Below are positions 11,178 to 23,000 of a stretch of 64,000 bases of DNA, in pieces. Numbering within the stretch: the first letter of the stretch is position 1; every line of letters starts with the position of its first letter. The translations under genes were made by a program, and so were the position numbers. Below the pieces are notes generated by a model. That model was given only the letters and a program-made list of their open reading frames with translations, searched no databases and was not told the DNA's origin. The stretch is from Ixodes scapularis. Its lineage: Eukaryota > Arthropoda > Arachnida > Ixodida > Ixodidae. Location of the stretch: contig NW_024609857.1 in the NCBI RefSeq assembly GCF_016920785.2, positions 8,513,618-8,577,617 on the forward strand, in the 5' to 3' direction.

Positions 11178-11397
11178 CATGGCGGCAGTCTTGGGTAAGT
11201 TACTTTTAAAAAGTAATTCGTTACAGTTACAGTTACTTTCAGAAAAAAAGTAGTTAAGTTACCGTTACAGTTACTGTAACAAAAAAGTAACTCGTTACAG
11301 TTACAGTTACTTTTAAAAAGTAACGACGTTACTTTTCAGTTACTTTTCTATAACACAAGAAATTTAGGAAAAAGTTGAAAAAGGCCCTTACCAAGTT

Positions 11398-11982
11398 TTA
11401 TTGCATCAAATTAAAAAAATACACTTTATACTTCATATTATAACTTAGGAGCAGTTGCTTTTCGAAATTTGAGTCAGAAAGTTTCCCTCGTTTGATGGCG
11501 AATACGTCCCTTCCCTTGCTGAACAGGCGTTCAACTGGCGCGCTGAATGGAATTGCTGTGTTGTGTCGCAGGAGCAGGTTTTTGATGGCCGGGTAGGCGT
11601 TGGGGCACCAGAGTGAGGTTTCCTCCGAAGTTTCATTTCCCCACCGTTGCGCCTCACTGGTAGACACAACGTTGGGGCGTAGTTGGAAAAAAGAATCGTC
11701 GTCATCATCGTCGGTTGACGTTTTTGTCAATGTTTCATCTGCGCTGACAGGAGCGCCTTCTCTTTTACATTCGTCACCTAACATTCTGAGTGCGAAATCA
11801 CGTTGGTCGTTGTCATCTATCCATGACAACCTAAAGTTGGGGTGTACTATGGCAGCCAGAAGAAATTCGTCACAGTTGAGGTCTTCAGCGAACCTAAAAA
11901 TAGAGAGGGTTACGAACGGTACGAAATACAAGAAGAACACGACGATTTGTTGGTAGAGTACTCCTTCTTGCAAAGTTTGCAT
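11398..11982 (-). pseudogene. hAT transposase C-terminal fragment
   Basis: The recognisable part starts at about residue 31 (FAEDLNCDEFLLAAIVHP) and ends with the hAT dimerisation region near PFSAPVERLFSKGRDV, including the family-typical R-x-F-S segment. An acidic run of six Asp lies midway. The first 30 residues of the open frame run over the finger-coding segment in another frame and are not real protein. The catalytic core with the first two Asp residues is missing. This protein could at most dimerise and should not transpose. Confidence 0.8.
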
Positions 11983-12167
11983 ACTGCGGTCAAGTTGTTA
12001 GCGACCACATTCACCACAGCAAAATATTCCCTGTACGCCGGCCATGGTAGTTCTTCTTTGTTCTCATCAACATCCCTATCCTTGGCAGCGCTAGCACATT
12101 CCTGGCTCGTTGACGGTTGCGCTGGGTTTATGAAGTTCCTGGACATATTTCTGCTCGCACCCGGCAA
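11910..12167 (-). pseudogene. hAT transposase N-terminal BED-type finger fragment
   Basis: The frame holds PWPAYREYFAVV followed by AVCKLCKKEYSTNKSS, which fits the aromatic and C-x2-C half of a BED zinc finger, a DNA-binding domain at the N-terminus of hAT transposases. The second half of the finger is absent: the frame ends at the junction with the C-terminal fragment, in a different frame. This is the upstream side of the internal deletion. Confidence 0.7.
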
Positions 12168-12814
12168 CTTAGAAATAAACCCCGCGCAAACAGCAGAAAA
12201 TCTTGACTGTTGACCTTACGCCGGAGTAGTGGCGCAAATCAAGATACGAAACATGGGCAGTGCGGAGTAGTGGCGCTAATCAAAATACGAAACATGGGCG
12301 GCGCCCTCCGCGTGAATTTTTGTTTTACGGTTGATTCACCGGATTAAAAAGTATTTGCGCAGAAAAAAGAGAAACCGCAACATAGATAGTGCTTCAAGTT
12401 ACTTAGATGTAAGTGTTCAGTCATAAAGTACAAGCGCGTGCGTAAAGATAATTATATTTTTTTCATGAAATCTACACGTGGCTATATTCGGGTCATGACT
12501 CGCGAGAAAGAACGTATTCACAAGTTTGTGCAAGGCCAACATGACACTCGAAATGTCGGAACAGACAATATGGAAAGTGCAAGGAATAGCTTGATTGTAC
12601 TCGTTCATTGTATATTATTCATAAAAAAAACTGGAAAGTAACGACGAAAGTAACGTCGTTACTTTCATCGTTACCTCAGAAAAAAGTAATAGAACTACAG
12701 TTACAAGTTACATTTTAGAAAAGTAACTCGTTACAGTTACAAGTTACCAAAAAAGTAACGAAGTTACAGTAACGCGTTACTAGTGACGCGTTACTACCCA
12801 AGACTGCATGGCGG

Positions 12815-13285
12815 AAGCTTGAAATCATTGCGCTCTCAAAGCAACACCGCCAACACCGTCAAAATTAAAGTTCTTTCATTCCTCTTATTTCCGTCGAAGA
12901 TAAATCCTTTTCTGACGTCATAGTCAGCGTTCGGCCAATCGTGGAAGGCCGACCACAGCGACGCTTTCGGTCGCGCACGTCGCCAATTGGCGTCACAATT
13001 CCCGAGATGCACGCCACCTCCGTGTGGGGTGCCACTGAGATTGAGCTAAAAATATTGCAAACGACGACGCAAAAGTGTGCTGCGATTGACAGCGGTAGCT
13101 ACTGCGTTATGGAAAGGCCTATCTGCCTGCAGCCAGACTGCCGTGCAATGTTTCCAATGCGTTCTTTGGCTTCACTGGAATTGATGTAGGACGCGTGTGT
13201 GAGGAGATGCGGGTGTTTTTTGGGTGCAACGATGGTGGGAGATGTTTTATGTTAAAAAAAAAAAACGCTAAGTGCTGCTTCTTAT
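12815..13285. other. unassigned sequence
   Basis: No feature recognised. A GCCAATCG word at 12934 is a possible CCAAT-type site but has no gene context. Confidence 0.4.
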
Positions 13286-13400
13286 TTGCCCCCCCCCCCC
13301 CCCAAAAAAAAAAAAAAAGAAGCGTTTTAACCACTTCCCGGGGGGGGGGGGGAGGGAAGGGGGGGGGGTTAGAGCGTTTTTTTTTTTTCAAAACGGGGAC
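13286..13400. repeat. poly(C), poly(A), poly(G) and poly(T) tracts
   Basis: A C run (about 13289-13303) passes directly into an A run, followed by G runs and a T run. The long open frames on both strands here come from this low complexity, giving Pro/Gly and Lys/Phe strings, and are not called as genes. Confidence 0.9.
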
Positions 13401-14790
13401 GCCCGCGACCGTGCCTGCAATGGAAGAAGCAAACGTACGTATGCGAACTGTTCTGTGGAGGAGCGGAGAGTACACGAGAGCGGAACCTGGGCGGCGGCAG
13501 TGGGGATGCGAGGGAGCGTGTCCGACTCCGCACAGCGCGACGACGTGGGTATTTCGCAACGGCGGCCGCCGGCGAGGTTGGGGGTGGGGGAGGAAGAAAA
13601 AGAAGCGTCGCCGAAGCATACTCCGGGGACGCTCTCTTTTCCGTTTGCGACGGCCTACATGGTAGCAGGGAAGAAGGAACGAGAGAGAGCCTTGCCGTGT
13701 GTGAGGAACGACAGAGAGGGATTGAAGTGCCTCTGCTGTAGAGGAGGGGGGATGTGTTTGATTTTGTACATGATCATTTTTTATTAGGATATAACGGAAA
13801 CGCACCGGGCTCTCCAATTTTAATTAAACTTCTCCTGCACCCCTCGAACTCTCAGTGAAATATTTTGTGGTAAAAGAACCCTTGCTGGGAATTCATAATC
13901 GCTATTATAAATATCACCTCCGATTTTCACAATCGATGTTGGTGGGGACGTTTACTACCAAGCTTGAGCAGGATTAGGCATTTATAAAAACAGTATAGCA
14001 TCTGCTGTGAACCATGCACAAAAAAGGCGCTATTGGTATTTCATGTATGCCACATGCAGAAGCCTCGCTTCCAGTTGCCCTCAAAGAGCGAAAGTTTAAT
14101 CTCACATAAATTACGCCACTACTGCTACCCTCAGAATGAAACTTAATTGGTTGCCCTTGTACCACCCTCTAAAAGCATAGGAATATTGTTGGTTTTGTTT
14201 ACCCTTGTGGGTAAGGTCCCCATAGTAGAGACCTCCATGACACATATGGTGCCACCAAAAAGAGGAAACAAATAGAAATTTCTTGCAAGCACCTTCAAGT
14301 TAGCATTACTTTTCGTTTTCCAACCCTATTTCTTTCTATGCTTCAGCACAGTGCTTTTAATTAATGGGACTTCCCGCTCGTGCTTTTGGTTAGCCCTATT
14401 TACGTAAATAAGAAATGACGCCCGGAGTGAAGCCATACTGACGCATTAGACTGCCTTGCTCAGGTCTTTATTGTGCATGCACATGAGCGAATAAGAAGAA
14501 CGATTCTCTTGATTTACCAAAACTGCCAATTGTAACCTACAAATATTTTCGTATTTAATACCAACAATTCAAGAAAAAATAAAAGCATGGGGAATGTTTG
14601 TCAACTATAAAACTTGAGGATCACGAAGTGCCGCTGTGGCATTGCAATTAATGGACATTCGGATGCAGTACCAGTGCCTTCTGTATACATTCCGGACCTG
14701 GCAAAACGGCTTCCGGAGGTCGTCGTGCGTTGCACTCGGCCACCGCGTGAGGGTGCTCTGTTAGCGGGAAACGGGTAGTTTACTTTCTAC
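13400..14790. other. unassigned sequence
   Basis: The first part (13400-13750) is G+A-rich with long open frames that lack recognisable domains. The rest is ordinary AT-rich sequence with no feature I can support. Confidence 0.45.
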
Positions 14791-15399
14791 AATAGATTGC
14801 GCACTGATGCCAAATAGAATGTATAGCAGGCTAGAGACAATGAAAATAGTTGAAGGGTGTTCAAGAAGAATCGGTATTTATCACGAACGATTTAAGCTGA
14901 ACTTTACTGGGAAAGGAAATGGAGTGACAGAACAAGACAAACAACCAGACCACACAGTTTATACAAATAAGCAGTTGAAAACAGTCGTTAAGGAAATAGA
15001 GGAGGTAATTACTGGGGATACTTAAACGGTGTGGAGCTACACAAGGCTAACAAGGATATTCAAACAAGAGCTGTCTAAAGTATGCAATAAAATAAGGGGG
15101 AAACGAAGACGCAAACCTAAGAGCTAGAGTGATGATGTCGTAAAGAAGGTAATAGAGAAACGTCAAGAAGCTGCCAGAGAGCACAGAGCAATGGGGAGGC
15201 AGAAAGTGAGGTAAACAAAAAGTGGGATAAATTTATTAAAAGCGGACGGGAGACATCCTGCTTGTTTAATGAAAATATTCATAAGATGGGCTCGCAATGG
15301 CTGTCTAAAGTAAGTAAAAAATATAGAAAGGCAGCCAGACAGTTTTGGATACATTTGAATTCATTAAGTCATAAAACGAGGTAAGAGCAGAAGTATATT

Positions 15400-16500
15400 G
15401 TCATGCCTGAGGGTAATGAGCTTGAAAGGGAGGAGGCAATGGAATATATAGGAACAGTAATGACAGAGAAGTTCAAGCAGCAAGGATGCATAGGAAACGC
15501 CTCACCAGTGGAGGGTTGTTCAAGTACTGATAATGAGGCTGTCGGACAAAAATCATGGGGAAGAGCAGAACGGAGAGTTCCAACGGGGTACCTCAACAGG
15601 TCCAGATGGTATATCAATAAAATTGATAAAAACAGTTAGGACCCAAATCTAAGGAAGCGTTAAGGAAAGCAGTAAGTAACATTATCATGAAAGGAACTTC
15701 CCCGTAACAATGGGGGCTAAGCAGAATGAGTTTAATATACAGGGGAAACGGGGACAAAGGTGACATAAGTGACTATCCTCCCAAAACAGTAATACCAGTA
15801 GTCTAGAGGTTGGGAACGCAGATTATCAAGGAGAGGTTTCAGGTATCGGTAGAAAATGAGAATGTACTAGAAAAACTACAAAATGGGCTTTAAAAAAAAA
15901 GGGTTGGAGGACCTTTTTTTTAAATTTACACAGTGTATCGAGGTAGCAGAAAGGGGAAGTAGACCACTCTGGTTTGCATTCTTAGATATAAAGGGGGCTT
16001 AAGACAATGTCATTCAAGGCAATTTGTAAAACATAATGAGCAGCCTAGATGGGGACGACGGAATATTGAAATTTTAAAGGGATATTTACAAAGACAACAT
16101 GGTACTAGTGACATGGAAAGGAAAGAGAACAAAGTAAATAGAGATAAAACGAGGTCTTAGACAGGGATGCCCTTTGTCGCCATTGTTGTTCATGTTGTAT
16201 CTCCGAGGATTAGAGGAAAAGTTGGACAAAAGCAATCTTGGGTTTGACCTTTCATACGACAGGCAAGGTAAAAAAATCAAACACTCATTAGGAGGTCTGA
16301 TGTATGCTGATGACATAGTGCTAATGACCGATTGCAACATAGATATCAAGTCCTTAACAAATATGTGTGGCGCAGAGGGCCTCCCGTTAGACTTAGAATT
16401 CAGTAATGATAAATCAGACGCCATGGTGTTTAAAGATGACGGAATTTCGGAGCTAAAGGTTGAAGGATCAAAGGTTGAGTGAGTCGATAAATACAAGTAT
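15400..16500 (+). pseudogene. reverse transcriptase remnant of LINE B
   Basis: Motif A reads FLDIKGA then a stop then DNV near 15979-16010, so a nonsense mutation lies beside the first catalytic Asp. In 16174-16482 the frame is clean: just before it the sequence encodes GLRQGCPLSPLLF, then MYADDIVLM (about 16301-16327), the YADD catalytic box. Upstream frames (for example 15403-15639) fit the region preceding the RT. The domain is inactive because of stops and shifts. Confidence 0.85.
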
Positions 16501-16786
16501 CTAGTATTATGGATTAACGTGGGTATATACTACCTAAATTAACATGCAAAATCTGTAACTGGCAAGGACAACCGAAATGCAGCTGTAATAAAAAAAAATG
16601 GAGCACAGACGAACTATAACATTCATGATGTGGCGAGGGAGATCTGGAAAGGAGTTATGGTTCCGAGCCCGACTTTTGCAAATGCAGTTTTGTGGATAAA
16701 ACTGGACGTCCAGTCAAGGCTAGACATAAAGTAACGTGGAGTAGGTATATCGGCTCTGGGAACACACGGGAAAACACCAAACTAAG

Positions 16787-17199
16787 GTGTAGACTTAAAA
16801 AAAAGGGTATTGTTTTGCACCCTTTGCCCCATTAAATACACCCCAAAACTTCAGTTCGACGCACAGCGCACTAACGTCGAACTGACGGCCACAACATTTA
16901 CGAGGGGCTTGATAACTGTGCAGTATAACTTACTAAATAGGTAAAGGACGTATCAAAAACTAGAGAAAAAAAAAAACACTAAGGTTTTGCAGTAGGGCCA
17001 ATAAAACCTTGTTTTTCTTTTTCGTAGTCCGTAACACGTACACTATCTATTTTATTAAGTTGTGCCACTCGGCTACCAAGTCGCCCGTGAAAGTTAGTAC
17101 AGTCGGTTGGACGTCAGTGCGCTGTACGCCGAACTAAAGTTTTGCGTTGTATTATATGGGACAAGGGGTGTGAGGCTACACACCCTTTTTATGACAGTG
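16787..17199. mobile_element. foldback element inserted in LINE B
   Basis: The left arm, from AAAAAAGGGTATTG, is matched by the reverse complement of the right arm ending CACCCTTTTTA. The match extends inward through a shared block near TTCAGTTCGACGCACAGCGC. LINE-coding sequence resumes on both sides (VDLK at the left, REIWEGP at the right), which shows the insertion is secondary. A related end, CTTAGAAAAAAGGGTATGG, occurs at 41909. Confidence 0.7.
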
Positions 17200-17614
17200 T
17201 ACAGGGAAATATGGGAAGGTCCTCATTCGAGGGAAGGGAAGCTAGTGGTAGATAGAATTTGAGCATAGGCTAAGAGAAATAGATGCAGGGCGTGGGGCAC
17301 GAAGAGTTCTTGGCTATTTAAACATGAGAATCGTCGATACAAAATGAAGAAAGCGGACGAGAAAACTAATATCTCAATATATTGGCAATATCACGGAGGC
17401 GGATCAGAAAATAAAGGTTAAAAAGAGAGTTAAAATATAAACTGGGCGGGAAATATGGGTAACAGCCATGCAGACTAAATCCGCCTTGGAAATGTACAGA
17501 TCGTTAAGAAGGACATTATAAAGAGTCCATCTTTCACAATTCTAGAAGGAGCTCATTGTTGTACGAGGCGAGGACGGGAGTGTTGGGGGCGAAGGCATAT
17601 AGAGCAGGAAGTGG

Positions 17615-17680
17615 ATATGGTGTGTGGAGATTGTTGAGAGGAGGGTGAGACGGCTGAGCACTTGATACTTTTCTGTAAGG
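17615..17680 (+). pseudogene. C-terminal Cys/His motif of LINE B
   Basis: The sequence encodes CGDC, a stop, then EEGETAEHLILFC, fitting the C-x2-C...H-x4-C motif at the end of many LINE ORF2 proteins. One in-frame stop interrupts it. Confidence 0.7.
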
Positions 17681-17976
17681 GGCTTCACCCTGTAGTAGCT
17701 GAGGAGGCGACTAATTTAACAAATGCACTGTAATTTAGAGATGTTGAGGAACAATTAGACATGAGGAAGGTGGAGATAACCAAGAGAGATTATTTGACTG
17801 GTGGCATAGGCCGAGGGAAGGATCAATATTTTCTTATTCTCTTCCGGGCGACCCGTAGGGCAAAAGGTGCGAGCACCCGGTTGCACAGAGGCGCATCCGT
17901 CGTGCGTGTCGCGTTTATCTTTTAAGAATAAATCTCATAAGCCTATGTAAAATAAATGTAAAAAAAAAAAAAAAAA

Positions 17977-18055
17977 CACTGGTTAGGTAGCTTAAGTCGT
18001 CGCCCGATTCAAAGGGTTCAGCAGCATCCACCCATCTAACCATCCATCCTGTTTA
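17977..18055. repeat. dispersed repeat with ATCC-like tail, copy 1
   Basis: The block GTCGCCCGATTCAAAGGG followed by ATCCACCCATC-type tail resembles 52575-52660. It may be the 3' end of a SINE or LINE. No polymerase III boxes were confirmed. Confidence 0.45.
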
Positions 18056-18191
18056 GAGTGCCTAGATTTCAGAGTGTTTCCAACTGCATGATCGGGTTCA
18101 CGGAAAGGACTAAAGCCTCGATCGTGTGCAACCGTTCTGCCTCTTTGCCTTTCTGTCCGCGTTTCTCCTCTCCAAGCATCATGTGCAATAG

Positions 18192-19351
18192 CATAGAGTT
18201 ATTATAACGTACGCTAGAGGTTCAACTGGCGCTAGTGTGCTGCTGCAAATTGAAGCAGACAGCAACCAGTCCGAAATTGACTTCCGGTAATGCATCTCTA
18301 CGGGAAAAAGCGAGTGCATTTTCTCGCTGCGCTCGATTATAAGAGCAAATATCACGAATATTTCGTACGTACTAGGCACATTGGAACATTTCTCAGTCAC
18401 GCAGACGAAATAATTGGTCAGTTACGGCATTTTTATTTGAAATTCGTGGCCTGAAAAACGGTGCTAAAACCGCTTCGTACATGTATTTAAAGTGCACTGC
18501 CGGACACTGTTAGCGCGAACACGGCGTCGGCGCTTTCCACCATGGGTGAATGAAGGACATGTGGAAAACCAAGAAAGACGGCAACAACTATACGCAGTAA
18601 CGCTGGATAAGTAACTCCTTGTGCATGCAGGCGATCAAAATAAATTGAAAGCAACGTAATATAGTCCGATTTGTACTGCTTTATACTTTCTGTTTATGAA
18701 TAGGTGCGAAGTTACATGTTTTGGGTTCAAATCATCAACCGCACGCTCCAAATCTTTGCAAATAAGGTCAAGTTAGAGAATAGGTGCTCGATAAAAACTG
18801 CCTGACATAGGAAATAATACATAAACACACCTTCCGTAGCCAACGTACTTTATTTTTTGCATTCGAATGTTTTTTAACCGATCGTAATGATGCACGACAG
18901 AGTCATTTTCATAGAGCGACAGGACGGGCATATTAGCAATATATAAGCGCCACCGGAATGCTAGCGAACCTTGAACGCACTCTACATTCTTTTCGATCGT
19001 TAGTTTGCTTAGAATCGTCGCTCGTTTTTACATACCTGCCATGGAACAGAGGTTTGGGCCTGAAATATAGCGAAGCTTAACATCGTTCAGTGTAAAGAAA
19101 AATGCTGTAATTAAAGCAATTACACTTTTACAATATTAATAAATGTACATGCTATCCGGTACAACCGAAATAATAAACGTTATTCATGTTATTTTCCGGT
19201 GGAGAGACAAAATTCACGCGCGTTTTCCCATAGGAATGCACAGGAGCACGGCAAAAGTAGACTGGTTGCTGTCTGCTTCAATTTGCCTCCCGGAAGTCGC
19301 ATAGACACTAGCGCCAGTTGAACCTCTAGCGTACATTATAATAACTCTATG
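18192..19351. mobile_element. terminal-inverted-repeat element with 8-bp duplication (CATAG family), full copy
   Basis: The ends are CATAGAGTTATTATAACGTA at the left and its near-exact reverse complement at the right, with about 47 bp of inverted repeat continuing through CTAGAGGTTCAACTGGCGCT. The perfect 8-bp target duplication TGCAATAG is at 18184-18191 and 19352-19359. Length 1160 bp. No coding region. The 8-bp duplication suggests hAT or another 8-bp group. Other copies are at 55736-56882 (full), 41199-41718 and 50873-51129 (partial). Confidence 0.92.
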
Positions 19352-19359
19352 TGCAATAG

Positions 19360-19985
19360 CGATTACTACGCCCAGGAGAAAGCGTCTGCCGTTAAATTGC
19401 AAACGCTCTTTATGATTAAAGTTGCTCCCTCTCTTAAATCTAAGTTCTCTAGGTCTTCCCAGGGATCGTTTCGGCAGTGTCTGCGTCGTCTGCTTTGGTC
19501 TGTTTTGCGTTCCGCGTTCGAAATGGCTTGTGTGATCTCGCGGTGAAGTTACGTTGAAATGGCCTACTTTTCTATGCCCCAGTAGAAATCAGACAAACAG
19601 AAAAAGTAATTGAAAGTTTTTTTTTCATAAAGTCCCTGCAGACACTGACCTCAAAGAAAAATGGCGTTTACCTATCCGACGATTCACTAAATGCGACGTC
19701 GTGCTACTTCAAGGGTGCATTCTGAATTCCAGAAAGGACATTTTTGGAGGAGGAAAACGGCGGTTACTCAGAAAAAAAGCCGGTTTAAATAAATTAACAA
19801 CACTGTGATTTCGACACCGAGCAGAGGCGGTCTTTCGCCGCCACAGCCGTGCAAGTAGAGGTACACAGCGGGAACAGCAATGGCGGCGCCCAACGACCCT
19901 GTTTCAATGGCGCGCCTAGCGGCAAAATGTTGCACTTGAGCTGACGGCGTCGGCTCGTTGTGCTCGGAGACTTTTGACGGGCACT
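19360..19985. other. unassigned sequence
   Basis: No recognised gene or repeat. Confidence 0.45.
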
Positions 19986-19988
19986 GAA

Positions 19989-20045
19989 AGTATATAAGAG
20001 GCACTGGCAGTACATACAACAGGACCATAATCAGACGAGAAGAAG
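19989..20045 (+). promoter_or_regulatory. possible TATA-type core promoter
   Basis: GTATATAAGAGG at about 19989-20000 is followed roughly 35-40 bp downstream by ATCAGACGAG, a fair match to an arthropod initiator. The upstream 100 bp is GC-rich. No coding region could be linked to it, so it may belong to an unrecognised gene or a retroelement. Confidence 0.3.
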
Positions 20046-20049
20046 GAGT

Positions 20050-23000
20050 CAATCGACAGCGATCGATAACTATTTTCGTCTCCGTGGCAGCACCTATGTC
20101 ATTAACTTCCGTCGAACTTCAGACAACCGCACACATAGGAAACTACGTCGTCGAACAATCAGGCCCAGTCGATTAACGTCCAGCCCGGTTGTTCTACGAT
20201 AAACGCTTTGTCGATCGTAATAAATTCGGGACGTATACAAACTATGGCACGGGCCCGTAGAAACGTTTGGTCCTAAGAAAAACCTCTATTCCGGCATTCA
20301 GAACAATCAGTTTCGCTGGTGATAAATTCTGTAGATTGCAGATTATTAGTTGTTTTTGTATTATAGGATTAATTTGCCATATTAAGTACCGGAGACCAAC
20401 TGACGACGCTTAGAATTCATGCTTGTTTCCACATTTATGAGGCATGCATGAGTAATTCAGTCCCGAACGATATTCGAATTATTAAATGTAGTTTTAATAA
20501 GATTTTTGGGGAGAGCACAGATTATAACCCCGTTCAGTGTTCATTTCTGTATCACGGTTATTTCTGTTTCATTACCTCTGGCAGGCTGGATAATAAAAAG
20601 CAAATAATTGGTGTAACAATTTCATAACGATGTCTTCGGATAAAAGTATATCACGTGATACGAGCATTTTGGGCGCTTCACAATATTTAAGGGCTCTGCT
20701 GATTTAAAGCGGCGGTGCAAAGATATTCAATTGAGATGTTTTTTTCACTTTACACGAGCTTACTGGCACAAGTGGGACTCATGGATACTCGCATGCAACG
20801 CCACTGGCCAAGAAACTCCTTTGTTGCGGTGTATTTTCAAGGACAAAAGCGATCATTTTCATTCAATTTCTCCTTTGCAAATTTTGATGACGTAACGAGG
20901 GGATCGCAGTACACCCCAATGACGATATTGTAATGCGGTTCATAGACTGGACCCGAGCATTGCGTGGGCGCTCGATTTGGGCTCGTGATAATTACTAGCT
21001 CGAGAAGCATTTGGGTAGTGGCCCGTGTCCAATCGCTGCAACGGCGACAATCGCCGAGCCATAACCATGTCTGGACTCAACGCTTAGGTGTCCTGTGCTT
21101 TGCCAACCCCAGTGCGTGGCTATGATAAACATTGGCGGCATATAATCGGCTCCAGATCACCTGGCCGCTTGTTCTGGCTGCGAGTTGAGGGGGTGAACAC
21201 TGCTCGTTTTCTTTAATCTTTTTCTGCGACTTCTATTGCGTGGGGTGAAAAACAAACGCGTGTTTCTTAGGTCACTTACGTGAGGGATCCGTTCTAAGCG
21301 GTATTTGCGCAAAGTACAAAAGTTGTTGCATCGCCCCTTTAAAGAAACAGACACCCACAATTTTTTTTGTTTTGTTTTTTAGCCAGACGATTTCTTATTA
21401 AGTGAGGAGGCGACCCAATCAATATTTTTTCGCAGTGTGACGTATATTTTTAATAGAGCCAAAAAAACTCAACTGCTCAAAACCGAAACCGAAACACGAC
21501 CACCGCTGCTCATGGCCGGAAGTCACGTGGCTGCTCCCGATCGCGTGTTTTCCCCTGCGGTTTCCGGCGTGTGAAGAAGACGACGACGAACTTGCGTGTA
21601 CCGTTTGTCGCGTGATTGATTCGCACTTATATCTCTTCCGCTCGGTGTTCAGCGCTTGAAGATCGATTGGCCGGTGCCACGAACGAATGTTCCGAAGTAG
21701 CTGCCCCACGTTGGTCCCAACGTTAGTCCGTCGTGCACGGCCATCGCGTCGTCCAGTCCGCGGTGCGTCGCCATTTTGAGAATGACATGTACATGTACTT
21801 CCTGTGATCTGCCGTAATCTGTGCAATTTTTTTTTATCAGCATGCAATATGGAGTTTTTTGGAGGACACAAAAAATGGAATGCATATGTCATTCCATTTT
21901 TATATCGAATGAGCGCCTTGGATGGCCCACGAATTTGAATATATTTTTTACGTATGGTTTAAATGCCACGTGACCACAGAAAAGAAAGTGAGCGCGACTG
22001 AAAACAGCCAATTCTCGACCGGCTATTTTAGGGCGGAAATAAAGCGAATTTTCAGCCGAAAATGTCGTTTTGGGTAGTTGGCCTCTTATAGTTTATGTTC
22101 AAATAAAAACCTCGGCGAGCATAAATACCCTGAGAGTGTTCCTTTACGCTGAAACGAAGTATGGTCTTCTGAGTGTGAAGAAGGATGTTTTTTTTTTTTT
22201 TCATTCAATGGAGCGGCTGGAAAAAGCAGAAACCCCGGTGAATGCGAAGTAAGATTTACTATTTCAGTGTTCAAAGATCAGTTGACTCTAACTGGCATCG
22301 TGGATAAACAATTTGAAGTCGAACGCAACATTGATAGCAAACACAAAAATAAAAATAAATCCGAGCAGAAATATTGGCAGCAGTTTTCTTTAAGATTGGT
22401 GAAGATTGAAACGATCCGGCCTTGCCGGTTCAGCAATCTGCACTGAGATAGCGGGAGGCGCATCCAATTAGGTCATTAAGACGAGTGGCACCGTATCGTG
22501 GGCCCAAAGTCCGAACTCCAAAGACGATTAGCGATGGAGGGAATCGGCAGACAGTCACCACGGGCGCGAAAAACTAGCCCGGTCTCCATATCTTCCGGAC
22601 GACGGATCTGTCCATTAGGGCCCCGATTCGGTGCTTGTGAATTGTACACTGTACGGGCTTTTGGTGTTAATTGCTTTCTCTCGCTCATTAAGACAGAATG
22701 CAAAGGCGATCTCAAGCTCCCATCGCTCCTGGCTATATATAATCTTGAGTGTTGACTTTTCTTTTTATGTGTTAGCAAGGAAAGATAGTTTGGACGAAAT
22801 AACAGTGAGTTAGTTTGAACACAAGAACGTTTTTCGTATTTTGCAAAGAAGTTTTCCAAACGCGCACTTGGAAGGAAATATTAAATATCAACATGCGAAC
22901 AAAGAATTTGCGACAAATACGAGCTTGTGAAAATAGACGCCACGGTAGGTGACTTCGAACAGAAAGTACCTGAAAACAAAATATTTCTCTTGAAACCCCA

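Larger units (their letters stand above)
11186..12806 (-). mobile_element. internally deleted hAT element with intact ends
   Basis: Perfect 12-bp terminal inverted repeats CAGTCTTGGGTA and TACCCAAGACTG. Perfect 8-bp target duplication CATGGCGG at 11178-11185 and 12807-12814. Length 1621 bp. The subterminal regions are packed with GTAACGNNGTTAC-like words (near 11200-11345 and 12640-12790), typical of transposase-binding arrays. A transposase remnant lies on the minus strand with the finger and the C-terminus but no catalytic middle. The exact duplication argues for a fairly recent insertion, presumably mobilised by an intact relative elsewhere. Confidence 0.92.
14800..17976 (+). mobile_element. 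decayed non-LTR retrotransposon (LINE B), 5'-truncated
   Basis: A run of broken coding sequence on the plus strand covers the linker before the reverse transcriptase, the reverse transcriptase, and a C-terminal Cys/His motif. It ends in a 17-base poly(A) at 17960-17976. Stop codons and frameshifts are frequent, so it is an old copy. No endonuclease is seen at the left, so it is 5'-truncated or unrecognisable there. A foldback element (about 16787-17199) splits the region after the reverse transcriptase. The sequence style resembles LINEs annotated as tick transposons. Confidence 0.85.

Noticed and set aside
13119..13817. A 232-residue minus-strand frame and two long plus-strand frames
   Set aside because: They are kept open by poly(C), poly(A), poly(G) and poly(T) runs. 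All three overlap and none has a recognisable domain.
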